The notes under the pieces were generated by a model. That model saw only the letters and a list, made by a program, of their open reading frames with translations. It had not been told where the DNA came from and ran no database searches. A DNA stretch of 64,000 nucleotides from Pseudoalteromonas distincta (GTDB lineage Bacteria > Pseudomonadota > Gammaproteobacteria > Enterobacterales > Alteromonadaceae): the NCBI RefSeq assembly GCF_000814675.1, contig NZ_JWIG01000001.1, positions 198,471 through 262,470 of the forward strand. Reading direction: 5' to 3'. Both the position numbers and the translations under genes were made by a program. Shown piece after piece: positions 9,059 to 19,285 of the stretch. Every line of letters starts with the position of its first letter. Position 1 is the first letter of the stretch.

Positions 9059-10189
9059 TTAATACTTGTAGGCATCGGGGATTGGCAGCTTTTTATTGAG
9101 CTTAGTTGGACGTTTTCCGCGCCCTTTATTAAAGCGTTTAAGCTGAAATACATACGCTAAAACTTGCGCTACTGCGGTAAATAGCTGATCGGGTATTTGC
9201 TCTCCTACTTCAGCCGTATGATAAAGCGCTCGGGTCAACATGGGGGATTCTAATATAGGTACTTCATTCCCTATTGCTACTTTTCGAATTTGCATCGCCA
9301 TTTCATCAATGCCTTTAGCAAGTACTATAGGCGCACCTGCGCGCTCCGTGTCGTATTTTAATGCTACAGAGTAGTGAGTTGGGTTGGTAACAATAACATC
9401 AGCGTCAGGAACATCTTGCATCATGCGGTTTTGCGACATTTGCCTTTGTGTTTGCCTAATGCGCGCTTTTATTTGCGGGTCACCTTCAGAGTTTTTATAC
9501 TCATCTTTGATTTCTTGCATTGTCATTTTAAGTTGTTTGTTATGGTTGTAACTTTGAAATGGCGCATCAATGGCGGCAATAACAATTAAAGTGCACGAAA
9601 GGCCTAAAAACATCCACCCTAAAATTTCTAAGGCATGAATAATATTACCCGGTGCACTTTCTAAACTTAAATGCAGTATTTCATCAAAATAAGTATTAAT
9701 TAAAAACACAGCAAAACTTGCAACCAAACCAAATTTTAAGAGTGACTTTACAAGCTCAATAGCCGCTTGTGGACCAAACATCCGCTTAAAGCCCTTCATT
9801 GGCGACATTTTACTTGCTTTAGGTGCAGCAGCTTCCCAGCTAAAATTAAAACCACCGAGTAACGTATTACCAATAAATGCAGCCAAAACGATAATTAACA
9901 CAAACATAGCCATAGGAAACATCAACGCGTCTGCAACCTCTCCCCACACGGCAAACATTTTAGTGGTATCAAAGGCTTCGTTGCGGTTTAAGCTAAGGGT
10001 TCGGCCCATTACATTGTATAAACCTTTACCAATTTCAGGACCATACATCAAAAGCGATATAGCCGAAAAAATAAGTACAAACATGGTACCTAGCTCTTTT
10101 GAGCGTGCTATTTGGCCTTTCTTTTTAGATTCTTCAAGCTTTTTGGATGTCGGTTCTTCTGTTTTTTCTTGTCCTGAGTCTTCAGACAT
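9059..10189 (-). CDS. flhB: Flagellar export switch protein FlhB
   Basis: FlhB sets substrate specificity of the export apparatus, switching from rod/hook to filament proteins after FliK signals hook completion. The 376-residue protein has a charged N-terminus (QEKTEEPTSKKLEESKKKGQ), four hydrophobic segments between about 35 and 210, and a cytoplasmic domain with the autocleavage site NPTH at residues 269-272 (VIVTNPTHYSVALKY). The start is preceded by AGGAGAAAG. It is the last gene of the fliK-to-flhB operon. Confidence 0.97.
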   Translation of the reverse strand: MSEDSGQEKTEEPTSKKLEESKKKGQIARSKELGTMFVLIFSAISLLMYGPEIGKGLYNVMGRTLSLNRNEAFDTTKMFAVWGEVADALMFPMAMFVLIIVLAAFIGNTLLGGFNFSWEAAAPKASKMSPMKGFKRMFGPQAAIELVKSLLKFGLVASFAVFLINTYFDEILHLSLESAPGNIIHALEILGWMFLGLSCTLIVIAAIDAPFQSYNHNKQLKMTMQEIKDEYKNSEGDPQIKARIRQTQRQMSQNRMMQDVPDADVIVTNPTHYSVALKYDTERAGAPIVLAKGIDEMAMQIRKVAIGNEVPILESPMLTRALYHTAEVGEQIPDQLFTAVAQVLAYVFQLKRFNKGRGKRPTKLNKKLPIPDAYKY

Positions 10190-10198
10190 GACTTTCTC

Positions 10199-10978
10199 CT
10201 AAGGTGAGCAACCAACTAAAGTACACATTAGCTCAACCATTTTTAACCATTGAAACTCAAACTGAGTAACAAAGTTACCTAGTGTCGCCCAAATAATAAT
10301 AAGTCCCGCTACCAAGGTAAACGGAAAACCAATAGAGAAAATATTTAATTGCGGCGCTGCACGCGTCATAATCCCAAACGACATATTAATAACGAGCATT
10401 GCGGTAAGCGGTGCAAGTGAGAGTACCAGTGCGGTAGTAAACATCCAGCCGCCCCAGGTCACTATGTCCCAGTAATGATCTACAGACCACCATGTGCCAT
10501 CAATAGGTAGCACTTGAAAGCTATGTACCACCATTTGAATCATCATTAAATGGCCGTTAAAAGCAAAAAATAACAAGGTAGCCAAAATAAGGAAAAACTG
10601 CCCAACCGCTGGGACGCTTGCGCCATTAGAGGGGTCAATAACTGAAGCAAAACCCAAACCGGTTTGCATCGCAAGTATTTGCCCTGCTAACACAAAGGTA
10701 TTTAATAAAAGTATAGATGCAAAACCAATAGCAACACCAATCAGCATTTGTTGAATAACGACTAAAATCATCTCAAACGAAAATAAATTAGTGAATGTAG
10801 CGGGCGGCAGAACAGGAACAACAAGAAAAGTTACAACAACTGATAACCCCATTTTTATACGCGTAGGGACATTTTTAGCACCTAAACCAGCCATAATCAT
10901 AATCATTGAGCTAATGCGTACCAGGGGCAGCAAAAAATCGCTCAACCATTGAATAACGACTGCAAAGGGGTATTCCAC
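10199..10978 (-). CDS. fliR: Flagellar export gate protein FliR
   Basis: FliR is an inner-membrane subunit of the FliPQR export pore. The 259-residue protein is strongly hydrophobic with about six membrane segments. The LAGQILAMQTGLGFA and DPSNGASVPAVGQF stretches are characteristic of the family. The start is a GTG at 10978, two bases after the end of fliQ. It lies between fliQ and flhB in the standard order. Confidence 0.95.
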   Translation of the reverse strand: MEYPFAVVIQWLSDFLLPLVRISSMIMIMAGLGAKNVPTRIKMGLSVVVTFLVVPVLPPATFTNLFSFEMILVVIQQMLIGVAIGFASILLLNTFVLAGQILAMQTGLGFASVIDPSNGASVPAVGQFFLILATLLFFAFNGHLMMIQMVVHSFQVLPIDGTWWSVDHYWDIVTWGGWMFTTALVLSLAPLTAMLVINMSFGIMTRAAPQLNIFSIGFPFTLVAGLIIIWATLGNFVTQFEFQWLKMVELMCTLVGCSP

Positions 10979-10980
10979 GT

Positions 10981-11250
10981 TTAACCTGCAATTTCAGGAA
11001 TAAGTAATACTAGGCGAGTAAAAAAATCCATCAGTTCTTGAGTAAGCCAGTGCCCACCTACAATAAGCGCACTAATGGTAATTAATAAACGAGGTAAAAA
11101 GCTCAACGTTTGTTCATTGATTGATGTTGCCGCCTGAAATACAGCAACCACTAAACCAATAATTAAGCCTGGGACTACGATTGCAGACACCAATTTAATA
11201 ACTAAAAACAGCGCGTCACTTAGAATATCAACAAAAATTTCCGGTTCCAT
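10981..11250 (-). CDS. fliQ: Flagellar export gate protein FliQ
   Basis: FliQ is a small (89 residues) two-helix membrane protein of the FliPQR gate. The family pattern is clear: first helix ALFLVIKLVSAIVVPGLIIGLVV, then FQAATSINEQTLSFLPRLL, then the second helix ending in the C-terminal tail. Length is exactly typical. It lies between fliP and fliR. Confidence 0.96.
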   Translation of the reverse strand: MEPEIFVDILSDALFLVIKLVSAIVVPGLIIGLVVAVFQAATSINEQTLSFLPRLLITISALIVGGHWLTQELMDFFTRLVLLIPEIAG

Positions 11251-11290
11251 GTTGTACTCCTATTGTTGGGTCATGTTAATGCTTTGCATA

Positions 11291-12031
11291 CTAAGTCCCT
11301 AAACCAAAGCTTTTAGCTAGAGTCCCCATCACTAAGCTCCAACCATCAACAAGTACAAACAGCATAATTTTAAACGGTAAGGACACTATCATGGGGGAAA
11401 GCATCATCATACCCATCGCCATTAATACCGAAGCGACCACTAAATCAACAATTAAAAATGGGATAAAAAACATAAACCCAATTATAAATGCCGTTTGCAG
11501 TTCGCTGGTTACAAAGGCCGGTATTAACACTATTAATGGCGTATCTTGTGGCGAATTTAGCTGATCGTAACCAGCAATTTTAGCGAACGTTTCTAAATCT
11601 TTTAAACGCACCTGTGAAAGCATAAATGCTTTCATTGGCTCTTTAGCAAGCTCTAAAGCCTCTACTGATGTAACCTGCTCATTTAAGTAAGGCTCTATAG
11701 CTCGCTCGTTTACCTGCTGATAAATAGGCGCCATTATAAAAATACTTAAAAAAAGTGACATACCTAATAACACTTGGTTTGACGGTGTTTGCTGTAAGCC
11801 AATTGCTTGGCGCAAAATGGCGAGTACAACAATAATTCGTGTAAAAGAGGTCATCATAATTATGGCGGCCGGTATAAAACTCAGCGCCGTCATAATTGCT
11901 AAAACTTGTAACGTTACTGAGTAATCTTGCGTGCCATCAGCGTTTGTTGTAATAGTAAGGGCATCAATTCCTTCTGCACTTACATTTGGTACAAACACCA
12001 TGGCAAAAATAATAAGCAGCCACTTTGTCAT
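11291..12031 (-). CDS. fliP: Flagellar export gate protein FliP
   Basis: FliP is the main pore-forming subunit of the flagellar export gate. It has 246 residues, begins with a cleavable signal peptide ([17 protein letters not shown]), and shows the conserved [29 protein letters not shown] core followed by [11 protein letters not shown]. The C-terminal hydrophobic hairpin contains the family run [19 protein letters not shown] and [20 protein letters not shown]. It is four bases downstream of fliO and 40 bp before fliQ. Confidence 0.97.
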   Translation of the reverse strand: MTKWLLIIFAMVFVPNVSAEGIDALTITTNADGTQDYSVTLQVLAIMTALSFIPAAIIMMTSFTRIIVVLAILRQAIGLQQTPSNQVLLGMSLFLSIFIMAPIYQQVNERAIEPYLNEQVTSVEALELAKEPMKAFMLSQVRLKDLETFAKIAGYDQLNSPQDTPLIVLIPAFVTSELQTAFIIGFMFFIPFLIVDLVVASVLMAMGMMMLSPMIVSLPFKIMLFVLVDGWSLVMGTLAKSFGLGT

Positions 12032-12035
12032 AGGT

Positions 12036-12419
12036 TTAATTCTTTTTATTTTGGTTTGATTGCGGGTTTAAAAGTTTACCAAATCGTTTAGCGAGTTCAG
12101 GCAGTTCTTTTTCACTTAATGGGGTTTCTAACTTGTGTAAATAATTAATACTGTGGGGAGTTACACCAAGCAAATGCTGAGCATTATCTATCTCAACAAC
12201 CATTAAACGCTCGCGAGAACCTAAAGGTAGACTTCTAACTACTTTAAACTCATCACTATTTGCTAAATTAGGGTTAAGCTTTTTAACAAAAAATGCCAGT
12301 ACAATAATCAGTACTAGCACCATTACAAGCGACAGCACCATAGAGAGTATATCCCCAGTTGGTGTTGCCACATCTGCTTTTGAAAAAACGGTAGTCGTTA
12401 AAGCAACTAATAAGCTCAT
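12036..12419 (-). CDS. fliO: Flagellar biosynthesis protein FliO
   Basis: FliO is a scaffold for assembly of the FliP ring and is not part of the final gate. The 127-residue protein has a short periplasmic N-terminus, one membrane helix ([19 protein letters not shown]), then a cytoplasmic domain with [26 protein letters not shown], the typical FliO motif. The start overlaps the fliN stop as ATGA. Sequence conservation in this family is low, but the order fliN-fliO-fliP settles the assignment. Confidence 0.92.
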   Translation of the reverse strand: MSLLVALTTTVFSKADVATPTGDILSMVLSLVMVLVLIIVLAFFVKKLNPNLANSDEFKVVRSLPLGSRERLMVVEIDNAQHLLGVTPHSINYLHKLETPLSEKELPELAKRFGKLLNPQSNQNKKN

Positions 12420-12814
12420 CGTAATTTTTTGATCCGCTCTACTTGGCTTATCACGTCAGTTAAGCGAATACCAAATTTGTCGTTTACTACAACTACTTCA
12501 CCATGAGCGATTAAAGTACCATTAACTAGCACGTCTAGCGGCTCACCCGCAACACGGTCAAGCTCAACAACAGAGCCTTGATTAAGTTGCAGTAGGTTAC
12601 GAATATTGATTTTAGAGCGCCCTACTTCCATTGAAATAGTAACGGGAATATCTAAAATAGTGTCGAGTTTTCGTTTTTCATCACCACTCATTTCGTGTTT
12701 TGAATCACTTAACTCATCAAGCTCTGCAACATGTGCTTCGCCACTATCATCTGGACCTTCGGCTTCTGCTAATGCTGCTGCCCATTCATCCATTGTGTCT
12801 TGATCATCGCTCAT
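12416..12814 (-). CDS. fliN: Flagellar motor switch protein FliN
   Basis: FliN forms most of the lower C ring and helps dock the FliH-FliI export complex. The 132-residue protein has an acidic, variable N-terminus (about 1-50) and a C-terminal SpoA (SPOA) domain: DIPVTISMEVGRSKINIRNLL, LNQGSVVELDRVAGEPLDVLVNG and GEVVVVNDKFGIRLTDV are hallmark stretches. It follows fliM and overlaps fliO. Confidence 0.97.
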   Translation of the reverse strand: MSDDQDTMDEWAAALAEAEGPDDSGEAHVAELDELSDSKHEMSGDEKRKLDTILDIPVTISMEVGRSKINIRNLLQLNQGSVVELDRVAGEPLDVLVNGTLIAHGEVVVVNDKFGIRLTDVISQVERIKKLR

Positions 12815-12834
12815 ACTTTTAACCTTTTAATCAA

Positions 12835-13926
12835 TTACCAGTCTAAGTCTACACCGTCAGAGAGGTGTAAATCATCTTCTAGTTCTGCTAATTCTGCATC
12901 TGAGTCAATTTTCTTGCCGCCTTTGGTAAATACATGCAGCTCAGATTTAACTGAATCAGGTCGTTTAATTTTTTCACTAATTTGAAGCGCAACATTATCG
13001 CGAGAGCGACCCATTTTGGCTCTAAATGTAGGGAGTTCCTCAACAAATACGGTTATATGCTCAGGCATTTCAACCGGAATAATATCACCTGCTTTTAATT
13101 CCATAATTTGCTTTAAGGTCAAATCAACTTCAAGTAACTGAGTCGACATATCAACCTCAACATCCATTATTTCATCGCGAAGTGCTTTGCTCCAACGTAA
13201 GTCGGTATCCTCTGTATCAGATTGAACACCCGCATCTAAAAGCTCTCGGATTGGCTCAAGCATCGAATACGGAAGTGCAATATGGAAATCGCCGCCACCG
13301 CCATCAAGCTCAATATGAAAAGAGCTAATAACCACAACCTCTGTTGGACTTACAATATTCGCCATAGCTGGGTTTACTTCTGAATCGAGATATTCAAACG
13401 ATACATCCATAACCGGTGCCCATGCTTCTTTATAATCTTCAAAGATTATTTTAAGGAGCATTTGTACAATTCGGCGCTCTGTTGGGGTGAACTCTCGGCC
13501 CTCTATTTTTGCATGATAACGCCCGTCACCACCAAAAAAGTTATCTACCAAAATAAACACAAGTCGTGCTTCCATGGTAATCAGGCCTGTGCCTTTTAAA
13601 GGCCTAAAACGGACCATATTTAAACTAGTTGGAACAAATAAAGTATGAATATACTCGCCAAACTTAATCATTTGCACGCCGTTAATAGACACCTCTGCGG
13701 TGCGACGCATCATGTTAAATAGGCTAATTCTCATATGACGAGCAAAGCGTTCGTTAACAATTTCCAGCGTCGGCATACGACCACGTACGATCCGATCTTG
13801 CGAAGAAAAATCGTACTGAAGCGTACTTCCCCCGCCATCTTCACCTTCGTGTATATCTTCCTCTTCAACGTCATCAACACCATGTAATAGCGCATCAATT
13901 TCGTCTTGGGATAATAAATCGCTCAC
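12835..13926 (-). CDS. fliM: Flagellar motor switch protein FliM
   Basis: FliM binds CheY-P and transmits the signal to the C ring. At 363 residues it is slightly longer than enterobacterial FliM because of an acidic stretch near residue 20. The N-terminal CheY-binding motif LSQDEIDALLHG is at residues 4-15. A CheC-like middle domain contains FGEYIHTLFVPTSLNMVRF and the C-terminal SpoA domain contains VDLTLKQIMELKAGDIIPVEMP. It lies between fliL and fliN. Confidence 0.97.
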   Translation of the reverse strand: MSDLLSQDEIDALLHGVDDVEEEDIHEGEDGGGSTLQYDFSSQDRIVRGRMPTLEIVNERFARHMRISLFNMMRRTAEVSINGVQMIKFGEYIHTLFVPTSLNMVRFRPLKGTGLITMEARLVFILVDNFFGGDGRYHAKIEGREFTPTERRIVQMLLKIIFEDYKEAWAPVMDVSFEYLDSEVNPAMANIVSPTEVVVISSFHIELDGGGGDFHIALPYSMLEPIRELLDAGVQSDTEDTDLRWSKALRDEIMDVEVDMSTQLLEVDLTLKQIMELKAGDIIPVEMPEHITVFVEELPTFRAKMGRSRDNVALQISEKIKRPDSVKSELHVFTKGGKKIDSDAELAELEDDLHLSDGVDLDW

Positions 13927-13935
13927 GCTAACCCC

Positions 13936-14469
13936 TTATTGCATCACAAAGCCGGTAAACAATACCCGCTCAATTACTTTGCTGCCTTCAACATCATTTA
14001 AAGCCGCTTGGACTTTTTCAAGTGCAGAAAAACGAAGTGTTTCTTTACCCGTACTCGTACTTAACTCATCAGCAGTTGTAGTAGAAAACACACTCAATAG
14101 CGTACCTTCTATCAGTGGAATGTGTTTTTTGGCTGTTTCTTCATTTACTTCACCACGCACTAATAACTGCACTTTAATTTGTACAATTCTATCGCGACTT
14201 GAACCTGGCACATTAAATACAAATGGGCGTGGCATAGCCACATATAAAGCACTACCAATTTCAGCTGAATCAGTAGGCTCAGCTGAAGCTGCATCTGTTG
14301 ATATTGCAGTCTCTTCATCTAAGCTTTCAACTGACGCACCCGAACCTGACATAAAGAAGTAACCCGCTGCACCACCTACAATAACTAGTACAGCTAATAT
14401 GATTATTATTAGTTTCTTTTTACTTTTACCGGTTTCTTCGATTTCTAAACTTGCTTCTTCAGCCATCAT
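13936..14469 (-). CDS. fliL: Flagellar basal-body-associated protein FliL
   Basis: FliL surrounds the stator units and supports motor torque. The 177-residue protein has a charged N-terminus (EETGKSKKK), one membrane helix (IIIILAVLVIVGGAAGYFFM), an acidic periplasmic linker and a C-terminal domain with PFVFNVPGSSRDRIVQIKVQLLVRG, the family signature. It begins 54 bp after fliK. The stator genes it would serve are not in this window. Confidence 0.95.
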   Translation of the reverse strand: MMAEEASLEIEETGKSKKKLIIIILAVLVIVGGAAGYFFMSGSGASVESLDEETAISTDAASAEPTDSAEIGSALYVAMPRPFVFNVPGSSRDRIVQIKVQLLVRGEVNEETAKKHIPLIEGTLLSVFSTTTADELSTSTGKETLRFSALEKVQAALNDVEGSKVIERVLFTGFVMQ

Positions 14470-14523
14470 GATTCCTTTAATCGCAAAGGTACTTGCTTGT
14501 TTTAACTATTATAATAGCAGTAC

Positions 14524-16587
14524 TTAGGCATAGTAATCTATTGATGATGAAGTTTGTTGTCGAGAACTTTGTGCTGTGTTATTTGCTTGCTCGTCGTTTT
14601 CATCATTAACTGACTTATTATTAGCCAAATTACCTTGGGCTCCACTCTCACTTTGCTCAGCTGTTTCATCACCTGATTGCCCATAAGAAATAGTGCTTTC
14701 ACCAAGCTCTAGCCCTTGTTGCGCTAACATTTCACGTAAGCGCGGCATTGATTGCTCAAGCGCTTCTTTGGCTTGCTGGTTTTGTACAACAAAGTTTATA
14801 TGTGCTTGTTCTGCATCGCTACGAATACGTATTTGCATGCTTCCCATTTCTGGAGGATCGAGGCGAATTTCTGCTTCTTTATTATTAATGCTCAACATTG
14901 AGCTAACGCGCTCTTGCAGTAATTTAGCTGCATCACTTTTAACAATATTAATTGCCTGCATTACACCTGGATCAATACTTACTTGCTTAACTTGTGATGT
15001 ACTTTGTAATTGTTGAGTTTGTATTATTTGGGTATCAAGTAAGCTCTGCTCGTAACTTAATGAGTCGTATTGGCTTAATGTGCTCGTTTGCTGAGTATTT
15101 AAAGCGGCTGTAATTTGCGTAAATACTTGTGTTACGCGTGCAGGAGTTTGTTCTGCCGTTATTTTTCTAAGCCCATCTTTTTGTAACTCTTCAAGTGATT
15201 TTAATAAATCATCACGCTTAGTTGGGGTTATTGCGGCTTTATTAATATCCGAGCCTTCGTTTGTAGATGCCTTTAAGCTTAACTTTTGTGGATTATATAC
15301 TGTATTAGGAGTCTCTGACGCCACAAACGTTTTTGAGTCTGATTTAGCGGTATCAGCAAGTCCTATTTCAATAGAAGCTTTTAACTCATTAACTGTTTGC
15401 TTAAGCACTGACAACTGCTCGCCTTTAGGCTGCTCTGTTTTAATATATGCGTTTAATTGCGTTAATAAACTTTGTTTATCAGCTGTATTAAGTGAATTTA
15501 TTTCTGCGCTAAAAGAGTGTTTTGTTACCGTGCTTTGCGCTTTTTCGTTATCAGTAATAAATTGTGCAAGCATTTGCTTAAGATTTGAAGTACTACTAGC
15601 TGCGCTATTTGTTGAATCAGCGTTCTCTAATACCTTAACTTGCGCGTTAAGTTGTGAGCGTTGCTCAGGCGTTAAACTAGCAATAACGCTATTAGCTTTA
15701 ATTAAGCTCGCATCTTTCGTCATTAGAGTATCTATTGCTACACCTTTTTCACTCTCAGATGTCTGTGAACTTGCTTGTGTCGTTTGTGATTCAGTTAAAG
15801 GAGGTGGCGATACAGATGGAGCTTCTGTAAGTATTGCTGTTGGCAGCACTATATTCTTTGCACTTTTACTGACAGGTTTATCTTGAGCTAATTGATCCTT
15901 TATATCCATTGAAACTAATTCAGTGTCATCAACTATAGGGCCTAGACTGTCATCGGGCTTTTTATTTATAGAATTTAATGGGCTTTCAATAGCTTTGGCA
16001 ACATCACTTTTACGATGCTTGCCTTCATTTAATGGTAAAGAGTTCAAAGGTAGTGAGCTTAAGTTATCGCTTTTTGAATCAGTTAATTTAGCCGTTTTGT
16101 AGTCTACATTAGTGGCAATTGGATTTTGCACTACACTCGCTGTATTCGCTTCTTTAGCCGATACTTCATCACTTGTATTAGCAGATAAAATTACTGAGGT
16201 GGTTTCTAACTCTGCATCTTCTGATTCTATATTTTTAGTTGCATCGAACGGCTTAGTAATCGAGGTGCTCATTGCTTGTGCTGAATTAATTTGATCAAGC
16301 ATCTCAACAGATACAAAAGTAACTTCGTCTGGTGTTATTTCATCTAGCTTTACGCTCAGATTTTCATTTCCTTCTGGCTGTTTATGCTTAGGTATGGCAA
16401 TCGAGTTTTCGGCATCGGGATTTTTATTGCCCTTAAGCAAAGGCCCCATAGAGTTATGCGCTTCGTTTAGCTGGCTTAAAAATTCCTCGCCTAAATTTCC
16501 TTCGCCATTAGCTAAGCTATTGTCTTTAAAAGCTAACAGTGAATCTTTTTCAGAAGAAACTAAAAACGAAATGTTATTCATCGCCAT
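14524..16587 (-). CDS. fliK: Flagellar hook-length control protein FliK
   Basis: FliK measures hook length and triggers the FlhB specificity switch. At 687 residues it is long for the family, which is common in marine species. Residues 1-530 are Ser/Thr/Asn/Lys-rich and of low conservation. The conserved C-terminal domain is clear near 580-645: EAEIRLDPPEMGSMQIRIR, then AHINFVVQNQQAKEALEQSM and PRLREMLAQQGLELGES. The start (MAMNNISF) follows AGGTGA. It is the first gene of the fliK-flhB operon. Confidence 0.94.
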   Translation of the reverse strand: MAMNNISFLVSSEKDSLLAFKDNSLANGEGNLGEEFLSQLNEAHNSMGPLLKGNKNPDAENSIAIPKHKQPEGNENLSVKLDEITPDEVTFVSVEMLDQINSAQAMSTSITKPFDATKNIESEDAELETTSVILSANTSDEVSAKEANTASVVQNPIATNVDYKTAKLTDSKSDNLSSLPLNSLPLNEGKHRKSDVAKAIESPLNSINKKPDDSLGPIVDDTELVSMDIKDQLAQDKPVSKSAKNIVLPTAILTEAPSVSPPPLTESQTTQASSQTSESEKGVAIDTLMTKDASLIKANSVIASLTPEQRSQLNAQVKVLENADSTNSAASSTSNLKQMLAQFITDNEKAQSTVTKHSFSAEINSLNTADKQSLLTQLNAYIKTEQPKGEQLSVLKQTVNELKASIEIGLADTAKSDSKTFVASETPNTVYNPQKLSLKASTNEGSDINKAAITPTKRDDLLKSLEELQKDGLRKITAEQTPARVTQVFTQITAALNTQQTSTLSQYDSLSYEQSLLDTQIIQTQQLQSTSQVKQVSIDPGVMQAINIVKSDAAKLLQERVSSMLSINNKEAEIRLDPPEMGSMQIRIRSDAEQAHINFVVQNQQAKEALEQSMPRLREMLAQQGLELGESTISYGQSGDETAEQSESGAQGNLANNKSVNDENDEQANNTAQSSRQQTSSSIDYYA

Positions 16588-16657
16588 AAATCACCTAATA
16601 CCATTACGGCAATATGCCACCGCATACCGCCAAAAGTTAAATACCACTAAGTAACAA

Positions 16658-16673
16658 AGCAATTAACGTGCCT
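16658..16673 (-). promoter_or_regulatory. Sigma-54 promoter for the fliK-to-flhB operon
   Basis: The minus strand reads AGGCACGTTAATTGCT. It differs from the sigma-54 consensus TGGCACG-N4-TTGCT only at the first base, with correct 10-base spacing between GG and GC. It lies between the fliJ stop (16677) and the fliK start (16587), so the start of transcription would fall about 60 bp before fliK. Confidence 0.72.
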
Positions 16674-16676
16674 GAA

Positions 16677-17123
16677 TTACAAAGCTTTCCGACGTTGAAA
16701 AAACTGATTAGCTGAAAACTCATCTAACATTTTCTGCTCGTTTTTAGCCATTAACGCATTTGCTTTGAGTTTTTGATTCTCGATTAATTTGGCAACTGCT
16801 TTAGCTTTAATTTGCTGCTTAAGCCATAGCGTTTTACGTTGAGTAACAACTTGCTTAGCTGTATTTACTGTACTTGCTTGTTGGCGAATTGCCTCTTCAA
16901 TTTTAGCTATAAAAGCATGGTACTGACCAAACCCTGCACTAGATAAACCCGACTTACCTTTTAGGTGTAACTGTTGAGAATATTCAAGTCTAAAGTTATT
17001 TAAACCTTGCAGCTTTTGTTGATTTGCTTGCAAATTTTGATTGGCTTGTAAGTAACTCATGCGCAAATTTTCTTCTTTATCATTTTCAATTTTGAGCAAT
17101 AAATCGAGTTTATTTTTAGCCAT
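16677..17123 (-). CDS. fliJ: Flagellar export chaperone/stalk protein FliJ
   Basis: FliJ is the coiled-coil stalk that connects the FliI ATPase ring to FlhA. The 148-residue protein is almost entirely helical and rich in Gln, Lys, Ala and Leu, with no hydrophobic segment, as expected. Sequence signature is weak, but the position immediately after fliI (stop and start share TAATG) and the end of the operon make the call secure. Confidence 0.92.
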   Translation of the reverse strand: MAKNKLDLLLKIENDKEENLRMSYLQANQNLQANQQKLQGLNNFRLEYSQQLHLKGKSGLSSAGFGQYHAFIAKIEEAIRQQASTVNTAKQVVTQRKTLWLKQQIKAKAVAKLIENQKLKANALMAKNEQKMLDEFSANQFFQRRKAL

Positions 17124-18457
17124 TATGCTTGTCCTAGTAACTGAGCAAGACCTTGCAGACCATCATCGTAACTAATGACATCTCGCATACCTTGTTGTAA
17201 AAATGCATTTACTCTTGGCATCATATTTATGGCTTGGTCGAGCATTTGATCGGTCCCTTTTTGATAAGCACCTAAAGTAATCATATCTTTGTTTTGTTGA
17301 TACATTGAATAAACTTGCTTAAGTACACGGGCTTGTTGCATGTGTGGTTCAGAAACGACTTGAGGCATAACACGCGAAATCGATTTTTCTATATCTATGG
17401 CGGGATAGTGCCCGCTGTCGGCTAAATCACGCGATAATACAATGTGGCCATCTAATATAGCTCGCGCTGCATCAGCAATAGGGTCTTGCATATCATCGCC
17501 TTCACTCAACACCGTAAAAAAGGCGGTAATTGAACCTTGCCCTTCACCGCCATTACCAGCACGCTCCACCAGCGCAGGTAATTTAGCAAACACCGAAGGC
17601 GGATAACCCTTTGTAGCTGGCGGCTCGCCAACAGCAAGTGCAATTTCACGTTGCGCCATTGCATAACGCGTTACCGAATCGAGTAACAATAATACGTTTA
17701 AACCCTGATCTCTAAAATACTCTGCAATAGTTACGGCGCTCTCACAGCCTTTTAAACGCATAAGTGGTGATGAATCAGCAGGCGCTGCGACAACAACTGA
17801 ACGTTTGCGCCCCTCTACACCAAGTATTTCTTCAATAAATTCTTTTACTTCGCGGCCACGCTCCCCCACTAAGCCAACAACAATGACATCGGCTTCGCTA
17901 CCTCGGGTCATCATACCCAGTAGTACTGATTTACCTACACCAGAGCCTGCAAACAAGCCCATACGCTGGCCTTGTCCTACTGTGATAACCGAGTTAATAG
18001 CACGCACACCTACATCCATAGGCTTAGTGATTGGTCTTCTTGAAAGCGGGTTTATAGTATTTTGCGCAAACTTTAAATGATGCTCAGCATTAATTTTACC
18101 AAGGCCATCTAGCGGTCGCCCTAAACCATCAACCACGCGCCCTAGTAAACTCATCCCTACAGGTAAACCTAAGTTATTAACTTGAGGAATTACACGCGCA
18201 CCAGGAAGTACACCAGAGATATGATCATTAGGCATTAAATACAAAGTTTGATCGTTAAAACCGACTATTTCAGCGTCTACAAAGCCGTTCATAGTTTCTA
18301 TTTTACATTGGCTACCAACGGGAGCACGTAAACCTCTAGCCTCAAGGGTAAGGCCAACAACACGCGTTAAAATACCTGCCACAGCAGGCGCTGGGGTTTT
18401 AATATGTTGTTGATATTGAGATAAGCGTTCGCTTAAAGGTGCACGTTGAGTTGACAT
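17123..18457 (-). CDS. fliI: Flagellum-specific ATPase FliI
   Basis: FliI is the hexameric ATPase energising substrate delivery to the export gate, related to the F1 beta subunit. The 444-residue protein has Walker A AGSGVGKS at 170-177, followed by [19 protein letters not shown], and a Walker B strand [19 protein letters not shown]. The stretch [20 protein letters not shown] is a family hallmark. It lies between fliH and fliJ. Confidence 0.97.
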   Translation of the reverse strand: MSTQRAPLSERLSQYQQHIKTPAPAVAGILTRVVGLTLEARGLRAPVGSQCKIETMNGFVDAEIVGFNDQTLYLMPNDHISGVLPGARVIPQVNNLGLPVGMSLLGRVVDGLGRPLDGLGKINAEHHLKFAQNTINPLSRRPITKPMDVGVRAINSVITVGQGQRMGLFAGSGVGKSVLLGMMTRGSEADVIVVGLVGERGREVKEFIEEILGVEGRKRSVVVAAPADSSPLMRLKGCESAVTIAEYFRDQGLNVLLLLDSVTRYAMAQREIALAVGEPPATKGYPPSVFAKLPALVERAGNGGEGQGSITAFFTVLSEGDDMQDPIADAARAILDGHIVLSRDLADSGHYPAIDIEKSISRVMPQVVSEPHMQQARVLKQVYSMYQQNKDMITLGAYQKGTDQMLDQAINMMPRVNAFLQQGMRDVISYDDGLQGLAQLLGQA

Positions 18458-18475
18458 AACACGCCAATAAAATAG

Positions 18476-19282
18476 TTAGATACCACTATTATGCAAAAAA
18501 CTATCCAACGTTTCTTTGACACGTGTTTTAAGGGTCATATCGAGTGATGATTGCGCTGTTTTAACTTCACAGCCACCGCGCTCAAGAGTGGGCTCTGCCA
18601 TTAATTGCCAGTTATTATCAATAATGGTTTGTTCGCCGTAACTCTCTCTTATGAGCTCTAAATCTTCGGGGTTTAAATGAATTCGTACTTTTTCTTGCTC
18701 GGCATTAAGAGAATCTATACTTTGCTTTAACGTATGTAAAATCACATCTGGCGATGTTTTTACTTCTTGATAAATAACAGCTTCCGCTAACATGCTAGCA
18801 AGTTGTACTAATTGCTTTTCAGCTTGTTCATCTACTTTATCTAGCGGTGCAGTAAGTCCCTCTAAAATAGTTTTTAAACTTGTTAACTGCTCTTCAATTA
18901 ATGGTTTTACGTCATCAAGGCCTTTTGTTTTACCTTGTTCTAAGCCTTCTTTGTAGCCTGCCTCTTTGCCTTCGCCAACGCCTTTTTCAAAACCGTCTAT
19001 GTAGCCTTGCTCATGACCTTGCTTAAGGCCCTCTTCGTAGGCGTCTTGCCTGATGCGTTCAAGCTCAACCATAGTAAGCGCAGGCAATTCTGGTTCTTGT
19101 GGCTCATCAATTGGCATTTCTTCAGCTAATTCTTTTTTATACAGATCACTAAGCGGTGTGCCGTAAGCCGTAGAGCGATTGCCAAAGCTGCTCTCATCTG
19201 GTGCTACATCCGGAATAGCCCAGTTTTTTAATAATTCATCTGCTTCTTCAGCCCGAAGTGTGCGTCCTTTGAGTTTGCTCAT
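18476..19282 (-). CDS. fliH: Flagellar export regulator FliH
   Basis: FliH dimerises, binds FliI and anchors it to the C ring through FliN. The 268-residue protein contains the glycine-rich GxxxG repeat helix typical of FliH between about 85 and 130 (EGLKQGHEQGYIDGFEKG and following), then a C-terminal V-ATPase subunit E-like domain. The N-terminus has WAIPD, a conserved aromatic motif that binds FlhA in FliH proteins. It starts three bases after the fliG stop. Confidence 0.95.
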   Translation of the reverse strand: MSKLKGRTLRAEEADELLKNWAIPDVAPDESSFGNRSTAYGTPLSDLYKKELAEEMPIDEPQEPELPALTMVELERIRQDAYEEGLKQGHEQGYIDGFEKGVGEGKEAGYKEGLEQGKTKGLDDVKPLIEEQLTSLKTILEGLTAPLDKVDEQAEKQLVQLASMLAEAVIYQEVKTSPDVILHTLKQSIDSLNAEQEKVRIHLNPEDLELIRESYGEQTIIDNNWQLMAEPTLERGGCEVKTAQSSLDMTLKTRVKETLDSFLHNSGI

Positions 19283-19285
19283 GGT